Made by a program: the position numbers and the translations under genes. Below are positions 35,301 through 44,300 of a DNA stretch of 49,452 nucleotides, piece after piece (the first letter of the stretch is position 1; the number at the start of each line of letters is the position of its first letter). The notes beneath the pieces are model-generated. The model made no database searches. It was not told where the DNA came from and saw only the letters and a list, made by a program, of their open reading frames with translations. The DNA is from Branchiostoma floridae (lineage: Eukaryota > Chordata > Leptocardii > Amphioxiformes > Branchiostomatidae): assembly GCF_000003815.2 (NCBI RefSeq), contig NC_049986.1, positions 20,190,052-20,239,503 of the forward strand. The letters are read 5' to 3'.

Positions 35301-38300
35301 TCACCCAACAACTCTATTACCCAAGTAGTATCACCCAAGTATCCAAGAAGAAAACATGGTTCCTCATAATCTACGTACCTCCTCTTAACGAGCGAAACAA
35401 GAAGTGAAAAAAGTCGTGTTGTTAAGTGCCTTTCCCAAGGGCACAAGATCGGTGACACTGCGGGTTGGTACATGTGTCTAAAATGAATAAAGAATAATGA
35501 GAAAAAGCTGGCAAACTGATCACTTCGTGCGGTTTGTATCTTCCCCGGGATGCGATGACAAGGCCAGCACAAAACATGGCTGCTTCATATCTGTCCTACA
35601 GTATCATTTGCTGCAGACAAGAACACCGTCATGGCAGTTTTATAAACCACGTCTATTGACTGCTCAGTCTACTCATCCAACAGCTATCTTGAAAGCATGG
35701 TTGTTCATCTTACACCCTTATAACATACTAAACAAGAGTAACTTCTTTACCCACTTGATTGAAAACATAGACTTGCAGGTGCATATATGTACATGTATGT
35801 AAATGTTGAATAACTCGACGATTATCATTAATGACCTTGAAGGAATGACTTCTTTTGGTTCTTTTTTCAGTCGGTATGTCCGAGACATGTAAGGACGAAG
35901 AAATTATTTAATAACCGTTTCATGGAGAACACAGGACTTCAGGCGAAGGAGCTTCGCTCTGTCACGCTGGACAAGAATTTGTGGTAATCCTGGTCTCACC
36001 TCTCAGATATACAGAACTCAACACTACTAGCATACATTCCCAACGGGCGGTAACATCATTGCATTTATAGATCGATAAATTAAACGAATGACCCTCTCCA
36101 ATATATGATGGTCTTTCATAAACTGTCTTTTCTTTCCCAGAAGACAGATATTACGAAATGTCTGCACGTCTGTCATGGTTCTTTTGCATTGTTGTCCCCA
36201 CTCCCTCGGCATTAAACCCGCGCGTTACTGATGAATTGGCCGACGTTAGGAATCATACGGAAACAGTTATTAGCCTTTGGACGTGCCATGACGGAGCGAC
36301 ATTACCCATTACTACTAATAACACCGGAATGGCCTTTTGCAAATAGCCGGGATTGCTTGCGATTTGCTCCCGGATGCAATTTGCCACCAGGAGCATATAT
36401 GTTAACTTCTTTGCACACGTATTTCAAATTTTAATGCTATTTTGCGACACCTTTCAATCTTCTCGAAACCCACAGAAGGCGAATGTGCGTGGTAATATAC
36501 TATAGATTATAGTAAGGCGGCCTTCACACTTTTCGGAATTAGTTTGATTCCTTGGAGGTATATCATTTTCGATGGAAATCAACGTACAGGCTTAAACTAC
36601 AGTCACTCGCTCTAATGCTTGCGCTCGTAAAGTTTCGTCTGTTCTATTTGGGTCACCCTGGAAGTTGTAAATTGCACCATTAAGGTTTTTCCCATTACGT
36701 CTCTGTGATTAAACTTTGAAGCGACTAATGTCGCGCCCAGAGCAGACTATTTGTTAGCTGTCAGATCTGTCGGTCTGTAACACCGTTCAAACGACTGTCA
36801 TTTCCGCAACATATCGACATGTTTGGTAGAAACCGGGTCAGGGCATCAGAGATAACGTGTGTCAGAACACGGGCCACACGTTTGTGGATCTAGGACAAGG
36901 ACTTTTTTCGTTACTAGTTCTTCTTGGCTGCAGTTTTATTGACGTATCTTGGTCATCAATATTCTACAATAGTTGACTAGAAAACGGTCTACAAGTTTTT
37001 AGGGTGGGCATGATCAGTCGGTCTGTAACACCGCTCAAAAGACTGAAATTTCCGCAACATATCGACATGTTTGGTAGAAACCGGGTCAGGGCATCAGAGT
37101 TAACATGGACCAGGACAGAAAACACACGTTTCTTTTTTTGCGGAACTAGGTCAAGGACTTGGGATCTGTTTCGTTAGTTGTTCTTTGCTCCAGTTTTATG
37201 ACGCCGCCATTAAGGTATCTCGATAATCAACCTTCTATGATAGTTGACTAGAAAACGGTCTACGGGTTTCTGGGGCTGTGACAAGGATTAAGAATTTATG
37301 ACATCCGTTCTTCTTCTTTGCTCCAGTTTCATTGATGTTTTCGTCTATTACGAGACATTTCGCCATAAAATCACCATGGTAAATCTTTTATGGTCGACGT
37401 CAAAGACTAGAAAACGGTCTAAAGGTTTATGGGACGAGGACTTACGATTCGTCACATCAGTTCCCCTTCTTTTGTTCCAGTTTTGTTGATGTTCTTAATG
37501 ATGTTTTCATCGATTGTGAGATCTATCTTGAAAGTCGGTCTTTGATGGTGGACATCGTTACCTAGAAAACGGTCCACAACTTTCTGGGACAAGGACAAGG
37601 AATAGGTATCAGTCGCATCAGTTCTTCTTTTGCCCCAGTTTCGTTGAGTAATCAATTGTGGGACCTCCTGGTAATCGCCTTTGTGATAGATTAGTCTGTT
37701 ATAGTCGACATCATAGACCAACAAAACTGGTCTCAAAAGTTCTAAAACTGGACCAGTGACCGGAACGTCGTCAAAAATAGGTCTCTTTCTCGCCCCAGTT
37801 ATATTTTTATGTGTTGGCAGAGTCGTGTGACAGACAGTATATTCGACTAATCAAGGTTCCAAGAGTTCGTTTGGCAGTGATGTCATAGGCCAGAAAACAG
37901 CCATAACGTTTCTAGGACAAGAAAAAAGGCACGAAAACCAACAAGCTTTTACAAGTTCTCCGTCTTATCACTTTTTATGGGTTGATCTAACTGTGAAGTC
38001 GTAGTCTAGAAAACGGTCGTAAATTTTCTAGGACAAAGACCGGAAGTCAACAAGCACATTTCACTTCGTCCTGGTTTTATTTATGTGTAGTTAGATGTGG
38101 GGCATATCTTAGTAATCAATGTTTTACAGGATTGCCAATCAGCGATGTCGTAGTCCGGAAAACGGTAATAAAGTTTCTAGTTTTAAAGTTTATACCCTTA
38201 CGATTTAGCCCCGCTTATTTTAAGCTCCTCGCAATTTCAGCCCCTGGCTGCCAAGACGAGTAGTCGGCCCACCAATAACATAGGACAAGGGCAAGGACTA

Positions 38301-41300
38301 AAAGTCAACAGGCATTCAAGTTCTCTATTTCATCCTTGTCGTCGATATGTGGTATTATCTCCGAGGGCGTATCTAAGTAATTAATCTTTTGCAGGTTTGT
38401 GGACATGCTCGCTTGCGACAAACAACCCTACGCCGCTCCACTGAAGCACGGACCGATGAAAGTGCAGTAATCGAATTGATGAATAATGAACTAGACAACC
38501 ACTTTTGGAACAGTCGCCATACGGAACTATTAAAAGTTAGAATGAGTTCTGGAAGGAGAACAGTTTCAGATTGCCCAGATGTATGGATTTCTGCGTATTG
38601 TAGAGTGGCGATTGAATACCTAAATGTAATGTTTTTCCAAATTTTCTGATGCTTCTGTTTTGGTTTTATCCTTTTTGTTGAGGAAGTCAGTTTCAAGTTT
38701 ATATTTGTCATATATTCTGCAGCTATTTTTTTGTTTATGTACAGATCTCAAATTATGTTTGTCAAGCAAGCCCTGAAAAAGAAAACGATGAAAATGCGGT
38801 AATCAACTTGATGAGTAATGAACGGGACATCCACTATTAGAACCATCGCCATACTCAAATTTTCTGATACGTCTGTTTTTGTTTACCCTTTAAGTTGAGG
38901 AAGTCAATGATGATTTTCAAAATCGTTTTACAGATTTTGACTTTTGTTTAAATGTACAGTTGTTCCCAGATTTTGTTATCTTTTGTTTTTAGTAAGCTCT
39001 AAAAAAAGAAACAAAGAAAAATGCTGTAATCGACTTGATGAATAATGAACGGGACTTGTACTATTGGCACAATCGCCATACGGGGCTATTAAAAGTTGGG
39101 ACAACTCCTCGAGGGTCGATAGTTTGAGATCGCAAGGATTTATGGATTTCTGTGATTGTATCGTGGTGATTAATCGCTCCGAGGCGTCCCATTCTTCATC
39201 AATTAAAGACAAGTCCCAGCCTGAATGTGCCGGCTGATGGGAGGACTGATGAACGTGGGTCCGGGTGAGTTGGTTCCTATAGCGTCTCAGTACCGACAAT
39301 CTGGAGTAATGGTTCTACCGACGCGTTTATGATCATCGTTACGAATGAGGTAATACATCCCCCGGAAAGCCATCTGGTATCGGGGTAAGTAGTGTCGCGC
39401 GCCCGTAATGTTCACTTCTTTCGTTATTAACTTTATGGTCGCGCGATGCGTTTTGAAGTTACAGTCTTTTAAAGTAGTTGGTTCATAGTTTGGTACTTCA
39501 GAGCTCGTTATGTTGTCGCTTTACACGTCTTTAGCGCCGTACTGTGATGATGCAGACGCCTATTATCCGCTTAATGATGGTGCAAATGAATACTTAGACA
39601 GAATCCTTGGAGTCATAAGAGCATAGCTGGTGAAGAGTGGCATAATTATTGAAGATAATATGACAAAGTGTCATATTTAGCGTTATCACAAAGCGGTATA
39701 TTGATGGCACAATTGAATACTTAGCTATGATACCTAGGATCATTTAGGCATAGCTGGTGAAAAGTGGCATAATTAGTGATGATAATGTGACAAAGCTTCA
39801 CTTTTGCAATCACATGGGGACAATCGCTTTTCTTTCGCTGACTTGAACTGTAATGTCTTCGTGTAAAGTTTAGCAATCTTTCAAGGTTGTCACTCTCTGA
39901 AGGATGGGTAATCTTACGGGTAATGCTCAAGGAAATTTTGATTTTGTAGCTTATTGGATAAATCTTAAGGTTTCATTCGCTTTGTAACTCGTTTTCAATA
40001 CATTGAAGACTTGCGCATTTTGTTATTTACAATTCTAACCATGTATAGTCTTTATGTGCACGTAAAGCGCATTAGCCTTATGCATTATGGAACTAAATGT
40101 AAGAACCCCTGCACAGCGGCAGTCCATGAAATCCTGTGCTGACAGTATTTCACCGTAAGGACGAGCAGACGAATCTGTAAATGTCTGCTCTGCTGAATTT
40201 TCCACCATCTTTGTTGTCCATTTCAGACAAAATTATTCATCTTGAACCCCTCTTTACTACCTGGCGCCAGTTATTCGTTTAGACGCCTTGACATTCACAC
40301 ATTGTCAGGCTTAACAACTCTAGCCGTGTATAGAAACTTTATGTCCATATAAAGCCTCTCTGCCTCGAGGCGTGGCGGTAATAGCAACACCTGCATGACG
40401 GCACAAATGGAATTTCTGTGAAAGTGTTGACATTATTTCACCCCGCGCGATATGAATCCCATAAAGCGAAATGGAAGACATTTTTGCACGGCCATTACCC
40501 GCCCCCTGCTTCCTCTGAGGAATGGTTCCCACCGCATGCTCCATCACAGCCCCACCCGGTGTCAAGCCAAATGTCTGCCCCTGACAAATATTTGCCCCGA
40601 CGCTGCTTAGGGGTTTGCAGTATACCTGAAGGAATAGAATTTCGTCACAAGTCCTAAATCTATAAAACAACGTAGTTTTGAAGCAAAAGTTTGACAGCAT
40701 TTTGGGAGACAGGCTCTCTATGTTGAGGCCATCGATCGTTAATTGTAACACAAATCAAAGACTAAAACTTTAACTCTTACCCAATCTTAGCCCTAACTCT
40801 AGCCCTGATGAGCCTGACCCTAACTCCAGCCCTAAAAGTTTTTGCACGGCCATTACCCGCCCCCTGCTTCCTTTGAGGAATGGTTCCCACCGCATGCTCC
40901 ATCACAGGCACGGCCGGTGCCAGGCCACATTTATGCCCCCGCCAAATATTTGCCCCGACGCTGCTTAGGGGTTTACAGTATACCTGAGGGACGAGAAAGG
41001 CGTCACAGGTCCTAAAACAACGTAGTTTTCAAGCAGAAGTTTGAACGCATTTGGGGAGATAGTGTCTCTCTATTGAGGCCAACGTAAACTGTAACCCAAA
41101 CCAAAGAATGACTCTTACCCAATCCTAACCCTAACTCTAGCCCAATAACCATAACTATAACTCCAGCCCTAAGCCTAAGCCTAACTCCAGCCAAAACCCT
41201 AACCGAACCCTAACTCTAGCCTTAACCCCAACCCCAACTCTAGCCCTAACCCTAACCCCGACTCTTGCCCTAGCCCTAGCCCTAACCCCAACTCTAGTAC

Positions 41301-44300
41301 ACTAGCCCTAACTCCAGCGCTAACTATATCCTTACACACGGACACTGCACTACAGCGCTACCCCACGGAGCAAAAATATGACGGAGTATAGATTTGGCGC
41401 GACACCTGCCGTGCTGCACTGAGTAGATAGATGTCCAGCTCCCCTTGACGCGGCAGGAAACTGGCGGGAAATCCTACAGTGCTGATCCAGCCGTACTTTA
41501 CACGGCTTTAGTACGGATGGTCACGGCTTCGGAATGACGGGAAGATTACGCAACGGAGCCTGTCGGGGTCGTGTTAGGCTGGGTGGGAAGCTTGACTCCT
41601 GCTACTACGGCGAAGTGCTACAATGTTCTGTCTTTATTCATTTTTTTTTTCAAATCTACGTATTCAAGCTAAACCAACGCACAGTCATAAAGTTGTGGAT
41701 ATACAGAATGATACAGTCTTTTGTCCGACAGATACAGAATAAGCATATTATAGTTCACGCTACACATCAAGACATATGACACACATACACAAAATCAAAC
41801 ATATGATGCGTACGTGTCCTCTGAGTGTGTGGATTCAAATTTGAGAGAGTTGAAATAGGAATAATACAGTTGAATCGATTAAAGTCAATTTAGCTGACTC
41901 CATAAAAATGCTTCTCGTCTACTTTAAGATTCTACTTGAATCGTAGCCGCAGGCTGTTTTGAAGGAGAGGCGCTCCACAGAGAAAACGTTTTATTTCTCA
42001 GCGCCCAATCCTCAGTGGGAGCTGCACATCGCTGTGAAGGACATTACAGACTGGAGGAGATGCATGCGGCTTTGTGATCATGGAATGAAATATAAATCAC
42101 GTGTAACCTTGGAGTGTCCGCGATTATCGCGGGCGCTTCCTTACATTTACTTTTGCATGAAATGCGTATACTTACGATATATTTCTTTTACAAGGTTTTG
42201 TGTATGGTTGCGGTATATATCTTTTACCATTGTTTGTTTATCGTTGCAGTATATTTCTTTTACAATGTTCAGAATATTGACCTTTGAGGTATATTTCTAT
42301 ATCTTGAGTACCATCCTCCGTAGTGACCACTGGCTCAATAGTTTTGCTTGCTAACTGTGGCTGATATTTCTGTTTCAAGGTTATAGAATTTAGACTTGCA
42401 TCAACAAGAAAAATGGTCATTGTGACAATAATTTCATCAGATTGGTTGGTCATAGGCTAGGAGAGTTTTCTTTTACACAACCAGTAAATCTCACCAGCTT
42501 AGACGTTTGACAGGCATCGAAACGTCAGTAGTGTGATATTAAATGGTTGTGTAAGAAGAAAAATGAACTATCGAAAGAAACACAGTGTTTAGATACAAAA
42601 AATAAACTGTTGTAGTGTATCCTACTTTCAAGACACTGGATTCAACTCGACAGCATTTTGTCCAATCCCAGCAACATCACAACAAACAGTTTATCCGAAA
42701 TTTGTGGTTGACGAAGAAGGACAACGCTATGCTCTCTGGAACATTTACAGTGTCCCAATATTGCAGACTTGACGCTTTGCATTATATTGCTAACAGATTA
42801 ACCAATAGATATCCCAATGGCGATGCTGTTCTCAGCTAGCATGGGCACCATCCTATCTCTACCACGGCTCCTTAAGTACACCCGCTATCCTAAATATTTC
42901 TTCTAGTGTAGCGAGTGTAAGGAACCGTGGTAGAAATAAGGTGGTACCCAAGCTAGTTCACAGCGTCCTTCGAATTCCTTTCGCATGGATCCTAAGGGAT
43001 CAGGGCCATCGGCGAGTTGATGAGGTGTCAGAATATTTCAGCAGTATTGATGTGTTCTGAACGATCGACGTCCAAATCGGAGCTTGATTGAGTACGAGTT
43101 CGTGCTGATGCGGTCCTCGGGGGTTGGTATGATAATGCCGAGCACGAGTTCGTACTGATGCGGTCCCTGGGGTACTATATTCCCGGCATGCACCCGTGCG
43201 TGCTCGATGCGACGGTAGCCTCTGAGGTAATACTGAGAGCTTCGATCAATCCGAGGATTTAATCAATCATACCCCCAGCTCTCATGCATAGTGGGTGTCT
43301 TTGTGGGGGCGTTCTGATGCAGTAGTTTCAACTGGTCATCCTTTCTTGAGTTACCGGTTTTTGATAACTTCTTTTTTTAGGCCACACCAATTTAATTTCT
43401 TGGTTCACGGATTTTTTCATAAAAAATATGGAGCGAAAGGGCGAAATAAAAATAAAAATTGTAAAATGGTTGGGGTAAAGGTAATGGCTAATCCAAAACA
43501 TACAGAAAAAAAGTTTTCAGCTTGAAAAAAGTACAAAAACACTATTATTGTACAGTAACAGCACCTGTACCCACACTTTAAGGAGCTTATAATATAAAGG
43601 CCAATTTGCTACACCAGGAAGTTGATGAATGGTTTCATTAATGGTGAAAATTTGCTGAGTGGTAATTTTTATTTTTATTTTTTTTTCCAAAAAATAGGAG
43701 CGAGCGAATCCGTGAACCAAGCAATTAAATTGATGTGGCCTTAGTCCACTATAAAATGTGCACTAACACTACACTTGCGTCAAGCTTGCGTCACTGCAGG
43801 GTTCCTTCACTGCGTCACTGGTTTGTTATTTTCTCCGATTTTTTTAATGATTTATATATTGCGTAATACGTAAAAGTATGACTTAGAAGACGACAAAATA
43901 TTCGTTCTTTATCTCTGAAATTCGTTGAGTATCTTGCAATCCCCGCAGTGACGCAAGCTTGACGCAAGTGCAGTGAGAGTGCATCTAAAGCAATCATGAA
44001 AACGCATCACAAAACGTTGTCTGTTGGGCGTGCTACATAGGGAATGCATAAAGCCTGTGAATGGTCACGCTTGCCCTCTAGTTACCCTTGTAGTTTGTTG
44101 TATCCTTTCATGTTATCGGGTTTACCCTTTTACTTAGGATGCTTTGCTTCTTATCCACGCCAGTCGTAAACTGTTAACGGTGTAGTAAACCTACAGGCCA
44201 GACTTGTCAGCAATACAGTTTCCATTAGTGGGTATTACCCAAGTTCGCGGCTGAGAATGATTAGTCACAACTTGAGTTGTTCATTTCAATTCGGTCAGTT

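Noticed and set aside
40320-40751. 143-codon minus-strand ORF
   Set aside because: It lies in a duplicated unit and the frame is not kept in the second copy. Composition follows the repeat.
41959-42354. 131-codon plus-strand ORF
   Set aside because: It runs through 36-bp repeats, has no family resemblance, and lies inside an intron on the opposite strand.
42500-42530. GACGTTT...AAACGTC inverted repeat resembling Penelope-type ribozyme ends
   Set aside because: Only a 7-bp stem; no CUGAUGA core and no Penelope coding remnant nearby.
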